Source of the DNA: Arthrobacter sp. RIT-PI-e
GTDB taxonomy: Bacteria > Actinomycetota > Actinomycetes > Actinomycetales > Micrococcaceae
NCBI RefSeq assembly: GCF_001187915.1
Contig: NZ_LGIU01000043.1
Coordinates: 1 to 64,000, forward strand
Direction: 5' to 3'
DNA length: 64,000 nt
Part shown: positions 7,647 to 16,359 of the stretch, in pieces
Layout: every line of letters starts with the position of its first letter
Numbering within the stretch: position 1 is the first letter of the stretch
Notes under the pieces: generated by a model
The model's input: the letters and a program-made list of their open reading frames with translations, nothing else
Database searches by the model: none
Told to the model about the DNA's origin: nothing
Position numbers and translations under genes: made by a program

Positions 7647-9146
7647 CTAGTAGCGGTACTGCTCCGACTTGAACGGGCCCGCCACGTCCACGTCCAGGTA
7701 CTCGGCCTGGCCCTTGGTGAGCTCGGTGAGCTCCACGCCCAGGGCGTCCAGGTGCAGGCGCGCCACCTTCTCGTCCAGGATCTTCGGCAGCACGTACACC
7801 TGGTTCTCGTACTCCCGCGTGCCCTCGGCGTCCTCCTGCTCGAACTTCGTGAACAGCTCGATCTGTGCGATGGTCTGGTTCGCGAAGGAGTTGCTCATCA
7901 CGAAGGAGGGGTGGCCGGTGGCGTTCCCGAGGTTCAGCAGGCGCCCTTCCGAGAGCATGATGATCGAATGCTGCTGCACGCCTGCGGACTCGTCCGCGGG
8001 GATCACCCACTCGTGGACCTGCGGCTTGATCTCGATCTTCTCCACGCCGGGGATGCGGGCGAGGCCCGCGATGTCGATCTCGTTGTCGAAGTGCCCGATG
8101 TTCCCCACGATGGCCTGGTGCTTCATCCCGGTCATGTGGCGCGCCATGATGACGTCCTTGTTACCCGTGGTGGTGATGAAGATGTCGCCCTGGGCCAGCA
8201 CGCTCTCCAGCTTGGCCACCTGGTACCCGTCCATCGCCGCCTGCAGCGCACAGATCGGGTCGATCTCGGTGACGATCACGCGCGCCCCCTGGCCCCGGAG
8301 TGCTTCCGCCGCACCCTTGCCCACGTCACCGTAGCCGCAGACCACGGCCACCTTGCCGCCGATCAGCACGTCGGTGGCCCGGTTCAGCCCGTCCGGCAGG
8401 GAGTGGCGGATGCCGTACTTGTTGTCGAACTTGGACTTCGTCACGGAGTCGTTGACGTTGATGGCCGGGAAGAGGAGCTTGCCCTGCGCCGCGAGCTGGT
8501 ACAGGCGCAGCACACCGGTGGTGGTCTCCTCCGTGACCCCGCGGAGACCGGCGGCGATCGTGGTCCACTTCTGCGGCTCGCTCTTGAAGGTGGAGCGGAC
8601 GGCGTCCAGGAAGATCGTGAACTCGTGGGAGTAGTCGGCGTCGCCCTCCTCGGGGTTCGCCGGCACCGATCCGAGCTTCTCGAACTCGGCGCCCTTGTGC
8701 ACCAGCATGGTGGCGTCGCCGCCGTCGTCGAGGATCATGTTGGGGCCGAGGCCCTCGGCCTGGCCCGGCCAGGTGAGGATCTGGGTGGCCGTCCACCAGT
8801 AGTCCTCGAGGGTCTCGTTCTTCCACGCGAAGACGGGTACGCCTGCCGGCTCCTCGACCGTCCCGGTACCCACCACGACGGCGGCCGCGGCCTCGTCCTG
8901 GGTGGAGAAGATGTTGCACGAGGCCCAGCGGACCTCGGCCCCGAGGGAGGTCAGCGTCTCGATGAGCACCGCCGTCTGCACGGTCATGTGCAGGGAGCCG
9001 GCGATCCTGGCGCCTGCGAGCGGCTGGGCGTCGGCGAACTCGCGGCGTAGGGCCATCAGCCCGGGCATCTCGTGCTCGGCGAGGCGGATCTGGTGGCGGC
9101 CGGCTTCCGCGAGGGAGAGATCGGCGACCCTGTGATCGAAAGTCAT
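7647..9146 (-). CDS. ahcY: Adenosylhomocysteinase (S-adenosyl-L-homocysteine hydrolase)
   Basis: A 499-residue cytosolic NAD-dependent enzyme. It reversibly splits S-adenosylhomocysteine to adenosine and homocysteine, closing the activated methyl cycle. Family blocks seen are [20 protein letters not shown] near the N-terminus, [14 protein letters not shown], the NAD-binding Rossmann segment [20 protein letters not shown], and the C-terminal KSEQYRY. The length matches actinobacterial forms with the ~40-residue insertion. The ATG at 9146 has AGGAA eight bases upstream. It is transcribed toward the hairpin at 7603-7631. The Trm112-like and DUF3499 genes upstream on the same strand may share a transcript. 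Confidence 0.97.
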   Translation of the reverse strand: MTFDHRVADLSLAEAGRHQIRLAEHEMPGLMALRREFADAQPLAGARIAGSLHMTVQTAVLIETLTSLGAEVRWASCNIFSTQDEAAAAVVVGTGTVEEPAGVPVFAWKNETLEDYWWTATQILTWPGQAEGLGPNMILDDGGDATMLVHKGAEFEKLGSVPANPEEGDADYSHEFTIFLDAVRSTFKSEPQKWTTIAAGLRGVTEETTTGVLRLYQLAAQGKLLFPAINVNDSVTKSKFDNKYGIRHSLPDGLNRATDVLIGGKVAVVCGYGDVGKGAAEALRGQGARVIVTEIDPICALQAAMDGYQVAKLESVLAQGDIFITTTGNKDVIMARHMTGMKHQAIVGNIGHFDNEIDIAGLARIPGVEKIEIKPQVHEWVIPADESAGVQQHSIIMLSEGRLLNLGNATGHPSFVMSNSFANQTIAQIELFTKFEQEDAEGTREYENQVYVLPKILDEKVARLHLDALGVELTELTKGQAEYLDVDVAGPFKSEQYRY

Positions 9147-9201
9147 GGTGGGGTTCCTAGCTGTGGTTCGGGGCTGTGGGGTGTGCGGCGGTCGGGTGCG
9201 G

Positions 9202-9393
9202 TCAGGTACGGAGGGTGTCCGCGGAGAGGTGTGCCGGCAGCAGGACCGGGATGCCCTCGTCGAGGACGTACCGGAGGGGTGCGCCGCCTGGGCCCGGTTC
9301 GGAGGAGACGAGGCCGGCCCCCTCCTGGGTGAGGGCGGAACCCGTCACGGGGCAGCGGAGCAGCTCGAGGAGCCGTGTGGGGAGATTCGCCAT
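9202..9393 (-). CDS. Trm112-like small protein
   Basis: A 63-residue protein resembling the Trm112/YcaR (UPF0434) zinc-ribbon-like family. It begins [20 protein letters not shown] and has the typical end [15 protein letters not shown]. Only one Cys remains (RCPVTG), as in many bacterial members that do not bind zinc. Eukaryotic Trm112 activates methyltransferases; a bacterial role as methyltransferase partner is only suggested. Location just upstream of ahcY, which removes the methyltransferase by-product SAH, is suggestive. The ATG at 9393 gives the correct family length; a longer open frame upstream to 9642 is spurious. Confidence 0.82.
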   Translation of the reverse strand: MANLPTRLLELLRCPVTGSALTQEGAGLVSSEPGPGGAPLRYVLDEGIPVLLPAHLSADTLRT

Positions 9394-9484
9394 GGTGTGC
9401 CTGTCCTCGGATCGGGTGCGACGTCTGGATCCAGCGTACCGCCGGGCGCCGACGCCCCCGCGTGCCGTGCCGGCCGTCCCCGCC

Positions 9485-9868
9485 TCAGGGCTCGCGGAGG
9501 ATCCTGAGGTGCCCGCGCCGCGGACCCTGGGCGCCGGGGGGCGGTTCCATGGGTGCCGTGCTGCCGCGCCGGCCCTGTGCTGCGTCGGGAGCAGACTCGG
9601 CCGCTGTCTCGCGCGCTGCGCCCGGAGGCGCCGACGGATCATTCACGCTGCGCTCCGGGGCGGCGTCCGGGAGGGCCAGGCGGACGACCTCCCACCCACG
9701 GGGAACGGTCAGGCGTTCGGCATGCACGGCGCACAGATCGTAGGTGTGGGGTTCGGCGTAGGTGGCGAGCGGGCCGAGGACGGCCGTGGAATCGGCGTAG
9801 ACATAGGTGAGCGTGGCCACCGCCGGCCCCTGGCAGGCTGATCTGGAGCATTGACGGAGGGATTCCAC
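9485..9868 (-). CDS. DUF3499 domain protein
   Basis: An actinobacterial protein of unknown function. The conserved core is RQCSRSACQGPAVATLTYVY, followed by ADSTAVLGPLATYAEPHTYD and LCAVHAERLTVPRGWEVV. The two Cys pairs and His look like a small metal-binding fold. The C-terminal ~50 residues are low-complexity. The GTG at 9868 is preferred because family members start just before RQCSRSAC and because TAGGCT lies 14 bases upstream; an in-frame GTG at 9901 is the alternative. It is divergent from the zincin-like gene, its usual neighbour in this phylum. Confidence 0.82.
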   Translation of the reverse strand: MESLRQCSRSACQGPAVATLTYVYADSTAVLGPLATYAEPHTYDLCAVHAERLTVPRGWEVVRLALPDAAPERSVNDPSAPPGAARETAAESAPDAAQGRRGSTAPMEPPPGAQGPRRGHLRILREP

Positions 9869-9975
9869 GATCGGCAAGCCTACCGGGGTTTCGGGTGCCA
9901 CGGGAGCCAGGCCCTCCGGCGTGGCAGGCGAACGCGCCGTGGTCGGGGAGGAGTGCGGGAGGCTCCCTCAAGGCT

Positions 9976-9981
9976 TAGAGT
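9976..9981 (+). promoter_or_regulatory. Candidate leaderless -10 element of zincin-like gene
   Basis: TAGAGT, six bases (TTCCGT), then the ATG at 9988. Confidence 0.5.
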
Positions 9982-9987
9982 TTCCGT

Positions 9988-10482
9988 ATGCAGGATGCTT
10001 CGAGCTTCTCGGTGGAGCTGGACGACCCGACGGCGCAGCCGGGCCGTGGATCCCGTTCGTTCTACGAGCGGCGGCGCAACCGCCGCGGGCGGGGCCTGCG
10101 CGGAGAGTTGCTGCCGCGGCACCTCCCCGGCTCGCGCTCACGCTCCGAGCAGTTCGACGACTGGGTGATGGAGTCCGCCCAGCGCCTCGAGCGCCTGTGG
10201 GGCGAGCGCATCCAGGATCTCCAGATCGTGGTGCAGGAGATCCCCGACGGGCTCGAGGACATGAGTCCCCGGACCCTGCGCGGGCTCCGGGGTTCCTCCC
10301 GGCCCGCCGCTCCGGGGAGCCCCGCCGTCATCCCCGTCTACCGGCACCCGGTTCTCATGGCGGCCCGCTCGCTGATGCCGGTGAACGAACTGGTCCACGA
10401 CGTGGTGGTGGAACAGACCGCCGAACTGATGGGGCTGTCACCGGAGGCGGTGGACCCCGCCTACGGTCGCTCGCAGGCCTGA
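9988..10482 (+). CDS. Metallopeptidase-family (zincin-like) protein with altered HExxH motif
   Basis: A 164-residue protein of the small zincin family (PF06262 type) that lies beside DUF3499 in actinobacteria. The N-terminal ~55 residues are Arg-rich and probably disordered. The core follows from FDDWVMESAQRLERLWGER through LQIVVQEIPDG. Where canonical members have HExxH, this protein reads VHDVVVEQTAELMGLSPE, so the zinc motif is not intact and peptidase activity is doubtful. The ATG at 9988 has TAGAGT at -12 to -7 and no leader. Confidence 0.8.
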   Translation: MQDASSFSVELDDPTAQPGRGSRSFYERRRNRRGRGLRGELLPRHLPGSRSRSEQFDDWVMESAQRLERLWGERIQDLQIVVQEIPDGLEDMSPRTLRGLRGSSRPAAPGSPAVIPVYRHPVLMAARSLMPVNELVHDVVVEQTAELMGLSPEAVDPAYGRSQA

Positions 10483-10502
10483 GGCACCGCCCCCGGTGCG
10501 GG

Positions 10503-10553
10503 CGGACCCGGGCCACGGCTTCCGGTGAGGGAAGGCCCGACCCACCGGGTCCG
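10503..10553. terminator. Possible weak hairpin between zincin-like gene and whiB
   Basis: CGGACCCG at 10503-10510 can pair with CGGGTCCG at 10546-10553 between the two convergent genes. The loop is long (35 bases), so support is modest. Confidence 0.25.
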
Positions 10554-10592
10554 GTCAGCCGGGCCGGCACGACCGCCGTCGACGGAGGCGGA

Positions 10593-11162
10593 TCAGACCG
10601 CCTGCTTGCGCAACCTGCGGCGCTCACGCTCGGACATGCCGCCCCAGATGCCGAAGCGCTCGTCGTTCTCCAGCGCGTACTCGAGGCACTCGGACCTCAC
10701 CATGCACGCACCGCAGACCTTCTTGGCATCACGTGTGGAACCGCCCTTCTCGGGGAAGAACGCCTCCGGGTCCGTCTGGGCACACAGGGCGTCCCCCTGC
10801 CAGGAGAGTTCGCCGTCGTCGTCGAGGTCACCCTGCACCAGGGGTTCCGCGCTCCACGCGGGCTGACCCAGGGGGACGAAGTCCGCCCGCGGATCCTGCT
10901 GCTCCGCGGTCCGCGGGTCCGCGACCGGCAGGAAGAGGAGTGAGCTCTGCCCCTCGGGGACCGCCGCCGGGGTGTCGCGCTCCGCGAGGTAGGCGGTGGC
11001 CTGGTCCTCGAGCGTGGTGGGTGTCCTGTCGCGGTACCGCTCGGTGGCGAGCGGATCGGCCGGGTCGAGGAACCAGTCGGCGGGGACGCCCCTGTGCCCG
11101 TAGTGCACCGATGCCTGCGCGGCGATCTCCGGTCGTGTGTGTACGCGTTCTGCCTGCCCCAT
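10593..11162 (-). CDS. WhiB-family iron-sulfur transcriptional regulator (WhiB2-like)
   Basis: A 189-residue protein. The C-terminal ~75 residues are a full Wbl domain: the four cluster-ligating cysteines are in ALCAQTDPEAFFPEKGG, CGACMVRSEC and the C-x2-C-x5-C spacing between them. The glycine turn GIWGGMSERERRR and a basic tail bind sigma/DNA. WhiB2 (WhmD) controls septation in mycobacteria and streptomycetes; that role is inferred by similarity. The ~110-residue acidic N-terminal extension is unusual. The ATG at 11162 has GGAGGGG upstream and a near-consensus promoter at 11245-11273. Confidence 0.93.
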   Translation of the reverse strand: MGQAERVHTRPEIAAQASVHYGHRGVPADWFLDPADPLATERYRDRTPTTLEDQATAYLAERDTPAAVPEGQSSLLFLPVADPRTAEQQDPRADFVPLGQPAWSAEPLVQGDLDDDGELSWQGDALCAQTDPEAFFPEKGGSTRDAKKVCGACMVRSECLEYALENDERFGIWGGMSERERRRLRKQAV

Positions 11163-11244
11163 GTCAGCCCCTCCGATGTCGCCGTTCCGAGATCAGCAGT
11201 GGGCGGCCCTCGCGCCCCGCTGCTGGAACAGATTCGATGTCTAA

Positions 11245-11273
11245 TTACACGGGTGTGACACACGCTCGTCAAG
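11245..11273 (-). promoter_or_regulatory. Near-consensus vegetative promoter for whiB
   Basis: On the minus strand, -35 TTGACG (11273-11268) and -10 TGTAAT (11250-11245) are separated by exactly 17 bases, one mismatch each from consensus. Initiation near 11238 would give a leader of about 75 bases. Confidence 0.7.
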
Positions 11274-11400
11274 CGGGAGCCGCAATCTTATAGAGTCGAG
11301 GACGAACAATCACGGGCGCCACGCCTGGTCGACTACCTGTCTTCATAGGCGCGTCGGTACGTACTACCTACAGCTAACTACTCGTAAAGCAGGAGGAAAC

Positions 11401-12167
11401 ATGCGCAGTGTCCCCACCCCCGACGCCCTGCTCACCCGCATGAGGACGATCGACGCGTCTTCCCCCCGCCTGATCTGGCACGGCTCCGAGGGCAGGATCG
11501 AACTGTCGGGTCGCGTCTTCGACAACTGGGTGGCGAAGTCCTCGAACCTCCTGGCGGACGAGCTCGACGTCGTCGAGGGGAGCGTGCTGGCCTTCGACCT
11601 GCCCGTGCACTGGAAGACCCTGGCCCTGGCCTTCGCGTGCTGGCAGACCGGGGGCGTGGTGCTCCTGCCGCCGGGCGCCCCGGCCCCGGCCCCGGCCCCG
11701 GGCGGCATCCTCTGGCAGGACGCCGCGGCCGTGGTCCTCTGCTCCGGCGGGTGCCCGAGGTCCGGCCGCCGCGCCTGCTGGTGGGCGTGGCCCTGGGCTC
11801 GCTGGCGCTGGGCTGGGACGGCGCCCCGCTGCCCTCCGGCGCCGTGGACTTCGCCGCGGAGGTACGAGCGCAGGGAGACGTCTACCTCGGCACACCTGAG
11901 TACGACGCCGGGTCGCCACTCGTGCGTACGGGTGACCGCGGACTCACGCATGGGGACCTGATGGAGGACTCGCTGCTCGAGGACCCCGCTCCTGCGAGCG
12001 GGGCGACGGTGCTCCTCGAACCCGGCACCGGGCTCCTGGAGGTCCTCGCCACCGCCTGCTCCATGTGGGAGCGGGAGGGCGCGATCGTGCTCGTGGAGGA
12101 GGGCGTGCCGGTGACCGACAGCCTGCTGACCGGCGAGCGCGTCACTATCCGGCCGGGGAGTGCCTGA
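11401..12167 (+). pseudogene. TIGR03089-family protein, frameshifted
   Basis: An actinobacterial family related to the N-terminal part of acyl-CoA synthetases, function unknown. Residues 1-~115 read in the frame starting at 11401 (MRSVPTPDALLTRMRTID; LAFDLPVHWKTLALAFACWQ). Family sequence then continues in another frame from about 11745 (RRVPEVRPPRLLVGVALGSL, ending DSLLTGERVTIRPGSA at 12167). The shift lies shortly after a (CCCCGG) repeat at about 11680-11701 and is equivalent to loss of one base. The ATG has a strong AGGAGG. The 3' end overlaps convergent gtrA by 23 bases. It is either a true pseudogene or a sequence error. Confidence 0.7.
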
Positions 12168-12705
12168 CCTGCTCACCCTCGGACGTCGTCGACCCCGGGC
12201 CCGGGGTGGGAGCGGGATCCTGCTGGAGGACGTCCCGGTCCTCGGGGCCGAACTCCGGCTCGGCCTCGAGCTCGACGTTGAACACCCAGAAGCGGTAGGC
12301 CAGGAAGCGCACCACGGTGGCCAGGACGGTCCCGAAGACACCCACCAGGAAGAGCGGACCCGGTTCGGTGACGTCGAGGAAGTACTTGGCCACCGCCACG
12401 CAGCCGGCGGCGATCCCCATGCCGATCACGTTGATGAGCACGAACATCACGAGCTCCCGGACCGCGTTGGGCTGGCGGCGGTGCCGGAAGGTCCAGTACC
12501 GGTTGGCCACCCAGGCGAAGACCGTGGCGATCCCCGCGGACACGAATCGGGCCTTGACCTCGCTGCCGCTCATGGGACCGTGGATCAGGTACCAGTACAG
12601 GCCGTTGTCGATGACGAACGCCACCCCGCCCACCGCGCCGAACTTCGCGACCTCGCGCCAGAAGAGGGAGGCAAGGCCCCTGATCCGATCCATGAGTGAC
12701 GCCAC
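12145..12705 (-). CDS. GtrA-family membrane protein
   Basis: A ~186-residue protein with four transmembrane helices of the GtrA/PF04138 type: FGAVGGVAFVIDNGLYWYL, SAGIATVFAWVANRYWTF, LVMFVLINVIGMGIAAGC and VLATVVRFLAYRFWVF. The conserved NRYWTF and RFLAYRFWVF blocks are diagnostic. Members are thought to flip polyprenyl-linked sugars for glycan or teichoic-acid glycosylation. The acidic C-terminal tail is disordered. The GTG at 12705 is chosen for GGAGG five bases upstream; ATG 12693 is an alternative. It is divergent from purK-purE-LCP, another cell-envelope unit, and convergent with the TIGR03089 gene. Confidence 0.88.
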   Translation of the reverse strand: MASLMDRIRGLASLFWREVAKFGAVGGVAFVIDNGLYWYLIHGPMSGSEVKARFVSAGIATVFAWVANRYWTFRHRRQPNAVRELVMFVLINVIGMGIAAGCVAVAKYFLDVTEPGPLFLVGVFGTVLATVVRFLAYRFWVFNVELEAEPEFGPEDRDVLQQDPAPTPGPGSTTSEGEQVRHSPAG

Positions 12706-12972
12706 TGCAACCTCCGCTGTCTGTCGAGGACGCCGTCCGGTGCGGAGGAGATGCCTCCGGCGGGCGCACGGCACCGATCAGGAGGGCCGCCGCGGCGGGC
12801 CACCCAGGCGGACCGTCGCAAGGCGTGATCCCCCTACTTTACGACGCCGGTCCGGGGAACGTCCTGCCGATCGGTGGTCCGCGCCCTGGGAATCGGCCGG
12901 AAGTGTGCTCCATGCACCCCGGGGCGGGGAGCGGACGCCCGGCCGGTGTGCGGAGGCGGGCCGCACCCTGGG

Positions 12973-12978
12973 TACCCT
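12973..12978 (+). promoter_or_regulatory. Candidate leaderless -10 element of purK
   Basis: TACCCT, six bases, then GTG at 12985. Measured to the ATG at 12982 the gap is only three bases, so this element favours the GTG as the real start. Confidence 0.4.
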
Positions 12979-12981
12979 GTG

Positions 12982-14178
12982 ATGGTGACTTCTCCCGTGA
13001 TAGGTGTGGTGGGCGGCGGCCAGCTGGCGCGCATGATGGCGAGCCCGGCGATCGAGCTCGGCTTCGGGCTCCGCGTCCTGGCGGAAGGGCCCGGGGTGTC
13101 CGCCGTCGCCGCCGTGGCGTCCGCCACCGTGGGCGACTACCGCGACGCCGACACGCTGCGCGCGTTCGCCGCGGGCGTGGACGTGGTGACCTTCGACCAC
13201 GAGCACGTCCCGGGCGAGCTGCTCGAGCAGCTCACCCGGGAGGGCGTTCGCGTCCATCCCTCCCCCGCAGCACTCCGCCACGCACAGGACAAGCTGGTGA
13301 TGCGGCGTGCCGTCGAGGAGCTCGGCCTGCCCAACCCGCGGTGGGCCGCGGTCCGGGACGCCTCCGGCGTCGAGGCCTTCGCGGCCTCCGTGGGCTGGCC
13401 CGTGGTGCTGAAGACGCCGCGTGGCGGGTACGACGGCAAGGGAGTGCTGGTCCTGCGCGACACCGCGGCCCTGGCCGCCGCGGAGAGCTGGTTCTCGCAC
13501 GAAGAGCTCCTCGTGGAGCAGTTCGTCCCGTTCAGCCGGGAACTCTCGGTGCTGGTGGCCCGGCGCGCTTCGGGTGAGTCCGCCGCCTGGCCCGTGGTGG
13601 AGTCCATCCAGGTGGACAGCGTGTGCGACGAGGTGATCGCCCCCGCCCCCGACCTGCCCGCGGACGTGGCTGCCCGCGTGACGGAGGCCGCGCTGAAACT
13701 GGCCGAGGAACTCGACGTCACCGGCGTCATGGCGGTGGAGCTCTTCGAGGTACCCGGCTCCGGTGCCGGCTACCTCGTCAACGAACTCGCCATGCGACCC
13801 CACAACTCCGGGCACTGGACCATGGACGGCGCGGTGACCGGGCAGTTCGAGCAGCACCTGCGGGCCGTCCTGGACCTCCCGCTCGGCTCGACCGACCTCG
13901 TGGGCCCCTGCGCCGTGATGAAGAACGTGCTGGGCGGACGCAACGAGGACCTCCACGCCGCCTACGGTGCAGCGCTGGCCGCGGACCCCGCCGCCAAGGT
14001 GCACGTCTACGGGAAGGACGTACGCCCGGGCCGGAAGATCGGTCACGTGAACGCCCTGGCGGGTCCCGGTGAATCCGTGGACTCCGTGCGTGCCAGGGCC
14101 ACGCGGGTGGCCGCGCTGCTGCGCGAGGGCGCACAGGACCTCCCCACCGGAAACGCAGGACGAAAGGGTGCACAGTGA
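12982..14178 (+). CDS. purK: 5-(carboxyamino)imidazole ribonucleotide synthase
   Basis: A 398-residue ATP-grasp enzyme of purine biosynthesis converting AIR, bicarbonate and ATP to N5-CAIR. The N-terminus [17 protein letters not shown] is the family hallmark. ATP-grasp elements include [19 protein letters not shown] and the metal-site region [19 protein letters not shown]. The start is ATG 12982 or GTG 12985; the latter lies twelve bases from TACCCT and may be leaderless. The stop overlaps the purE start as GTGA, indicating translational coupling; purE uses the product. Confidence 0.97.
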   Translation: MVTSPVIGVVGGGQLARMMASPAIELGFGLRVLAEGPGVSAVAAVASATVGDYRDADTLRAFAAGVDVVTFDHEHVPGELLEQLTREGVRVHPSPAALRHAQDKLVMRRAVEELGLPNPRWAAVRDASGVEAFAASVGWPVVLKTPRGGYDGKGVLVLRDTAALAAAESWFSHEELLVEQFVPFSRELSVLVARRASGESAAWPVVESIQVDSVCDEVIAPAPDLPADVAARVTEAALKLAEELDVTGVMAVELFEVPGSGAGYLVNELAMRPHNSGHWTMDGAVTGQFEQHLRAVLDLPLGSTDLVGPCAVMKNVLGGRNEDLHAAYGAALAADPAAKVHVYGKDVRPGRKIGHVNALAGPGESVDSVRARATRVAALLREGAQDLPTGNAGRKGAQ

Positions 14179-14717
14179 CGAACGCACAGGTGGGCCTCGT
14201 GATGGGCTCGGACTCGGACTGGCCGGTGATGGAGGCCGCCGCGGCCGCACTGGCCGAGTTCTCCGTGCCGTACGAGGCCGACGTCGTCTCCGCGCACCGC
14301 ATGCCCGCAGCCATGATCGAGTACGGCCGCAGCGCCCACGAGCGCGGACTCCGCGTGATCATCGCCGGCGCCGGTGGCGCGGCCCACCTCCCCGGGATGC
14401 TGGCCTCGGTGACGCCCCTCCCGGTGATCGGCGTGCCGGTACCGCTGCGCTACCTGGACGGCATGGACTCCCTGCTCTCGATCGTGCAGATGCCCGCGGG
14501 CGTACCCGTGGCCACAGTCTCGATCGGCGGGGCACGGAACGCCGGGCTCCTCGCCGTGCGCATGCTCGCGGCCGGCACGGACCAGCAGGCACTCGCCCTC
14601 CGCGGGCAGCTCGTGGAGTTCGCCGACGCCCTCCGAGCCACGGCGGAGCGGAAGGGCGCCGATCTGCGCGCCCGCATCGCGGGCCCGACCACGGATCCCG
14701 CAGCGGATCAGGCGTGA
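14175..14717 (+). CDS. purE: 5-(carboxyamino)imidazole ribonucleotide mutase
   Basis: A 180-residue class I PurE that rearranges N5-CAIR to CAIR. The family motif [18 protein letters not shown] is at the N-terminus, [14 protein letters not shown] carries the substrate-binding His, and [13 protein letters not shown] follows. The length is normal. The GTG start overlaps the purK stop (GTGA), and its own stop overlaps the next gene's GTG in the same way, giving a tightly coupled purK-purE-LCP unit. Confidence 0.97.
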   Translation: MTNAQVGLVMGSDSDWPVMEAAAAALAEFSVPYEADVVSAHRMPAAMIEYGRSAHERGLRVIIAGAGGAAHLPGMLASVTPLPVIGVPVPLRYLDGMDSLLSIVQMPAGVPVATVSIGGARNAGLLAVRMLAAGTDQQALALRGQLVEFADALRATAERKGADLRARIAGPTTDPAADQA

Positions 14718-16312
14718 CCACGGGGACGCAGCTGCGCGGACCCGACGGGACGGGCCACCACCGCACGGGAGCCGGAGCCACCGACCCCGTGCGGTACCCG
14801 CAGGCGGCGTCGCCCGCGGTCCGCACCCGGCGCGCCTTCGTCCTGCTGATCCTCACCCTCCTGCTGCCCGGTGCCGCGCAGGTGGTGGCCGGTGACCGGA
14901 GGCTGGGCCGCCGGGCGCTGCGCACCACCTTCCTATGCTGGGGCCTGGTGCTCCTCGGGGTGGTCCTCGCCCTGACCGACCGATCCCTCCTGGTGGGCGC
15001 GGTGACGCACCGCTGGTGGTCGCTGGTGCTGATCATCGCCCTGCTGGGGCTCGCCGCCGGCTGGGCGCTCCTGTTCGTCAACACGCTGCGCCTGATCCGG
15101 ATGTCGCTACTCGCGCCGGGGGCCCGCCCCCTCGTGGCGGGGGCGCTCGCCGTCCTCATGGTGCTCACCAGCGGCTCCCTCGCCTACGGGGCGTACCTGC
15201 TGGGGGTGGGCAGATCCACGGTGGGCTCCATCTTCGGTGCAGGACCGGCCTTCGACCCGGTGGACGGCCGCTACAACTTCCTGCTCATGGGCGGCGACGC
15301 CGGCGAGGACCGCGCCGGACGCCGGCCGGACAGCATCTCGGTGATCAGCGTGGACGCCGCCACGGGGGCGACGATCACCTTCAGCATCCCGCGGAACTTC
15401 CAGAACGCCGAGTTCTCGGACGGCTCCCCGCTCTGGGACGTCTACCCCGGCGGGTACGACTGCGGCGACCCCTGCATCATCAACAGCCTCTACACCGAGG
15501 TGACCCAGGACCACCCCGAGCTGTACCCGGGGGCGGAGGACCCCGGCGCCGAGGCCATGAAGGACGCCGCCGGCGGGGTACTGGGGCTGGAGATCCAGGC
15601 GTACCTCCTGATCGACATGAACGGGTTCGAGGAGCTCGTGGACGCGATGGGCGGCATCCGGATGGACGTGGGCGGCTGGGTGCCCATCACCGCCGGGGAG
15701 ATCCCGGGGACGGACCCCATCCGCCACTACCCGCCCGACGGCTGGATCAGGCCCGGCGTGCAGACCCTCGACGGCTACCATGCCCTCTGGTACGCGCGGT
15801 CGCGGGAGTTCGTCACCGACTACCACCGCGTGTCCCGTCAGCAGTGCGTCCAGCAGGCCATGATCGCCCAGCTGGACCCGGGCACCGTGCTCACCCGCTT
15901 CCAGTCCATCGCCGCCGCCGGTACGCAGATCGTGGAGACCGACATCCCGCAGGACCAGCTGGCGAGCTTCGTGGACCTGGGGCTGAAGGCGCAGGGGCAG
16001 GAGACCCGCAGGCTCACCATCGGCCCGCCCGACTTCGGGACGCCCGCGGACAACTTCCCCACCTATCCCGACTTCGGTGAGATCCACGACCGCGTGCAGG
16101 GCATGATCGCCGAGGACGCCCGGGCGGCCGCCGACGGGGCGGTGCTGCACCTGGACCGCGCGGTGACCACGAGCAGGCTCCCGGCCCAGCTCACGGACGA
16201 CCAGCCCACCGACGGCATCACCGAGGAGTACCTGCAGGAGCTCGCCACGATCGGCGACGACCTCACCCTCGGTTCCCTGCTCTCCGACAACGGCGAGTGC
16301 TCCCCCGCCTGA
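14714..16312 (+). CDS. LytR-CpsA-Psr (LCP) family cell-wall ligase
   Basis: A 532-residue membrane enzyme of the family that attaches phosphodiester-linked glycopolymers (teichoic acid or arabinogalactan) to peptidoglycan. Residues ~1-40 are cytoplasmic; three to four helices follow over ~41-165 ([58 protein letters not shown]). The extracellular LCP domain begins [19 protein letters not shown], whose Arg and Asp residues bind polyprenyl phosphate and metal, and continues with ADTISV-like [14 protein letters not shown]. The GTG at 14714 overlaps the purE stop. More membrane helices than the usual one is notable. Coupling to purine genes is positional and probably conserved. Confidence 0.9.
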   Translation: MTTGTQLRGPDGTGHHRTGAGATDPVRYPQAASPAVRTRRAFVLLILTLLLPGAAQVVAGDRRLGRRALRTTFLCWGLVLLGVVLALTDRSLLVGAVTHRWWSLVLIIALLGLAAGWALLFVNTLRLIRMSLLAPGARPLVAGALAVLMVLTSGSLAYGAYLLGVGRSTVGSIFGAGPAFDPVDGRYNFLLMGGDAGEDRAGRRPDSISVISVDAATGATITFSIPRNFQNAEFSDGSPLWDVYPGGYDCGDPCIINSLYTEVTQDHPELYPGAEDPGAEAMKDAAGGVLGLEIQAYLLIDMNGFEELVDAMGGIRMDVGGWVPITAGEIPGTDPIRHYPPDGWIRPGVQTLDGYHALWYARSREFVTDYHRVSRQQCVQQAMIAQLDPGTVLTRFQSIAAAGTQIVETDIPQDQLASFVDLGLKAQGQETRRLTIGPPDFGTPADNFPTYPDFGEIHDRVQGMIAEDARAAADGAVLHLDRAVTTSRLPAQLTDDQPTDGITEEYLQELATIGDDLTLGSLLSDNGECSPA

Positions 16313-16359
16313 CCCCGCCCTCCACCGAGCACCTCCCGCCGAGCCGAAGGACGCGCACG

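Noticed and set aside
9394-9642. N-terminal extension of the Trm112-like protein
   Set aside because: It is antisense to DUF3499 low-complexity coding and would give an abnormal length for a ~60-residue family.
11250-11266. TGTGACACACG near the whiB promoter as a CRP site
   Set aside because: Only one half-site matches TGTGA-N6-TCACA; the other half is absent.
14069-14713. In-frame upstream extension of the LCP gene (open to 14069)
   Set aside because: It lies inside purE in another frame. The GTG at 14714, coupled to the purE stop, is the credible start.
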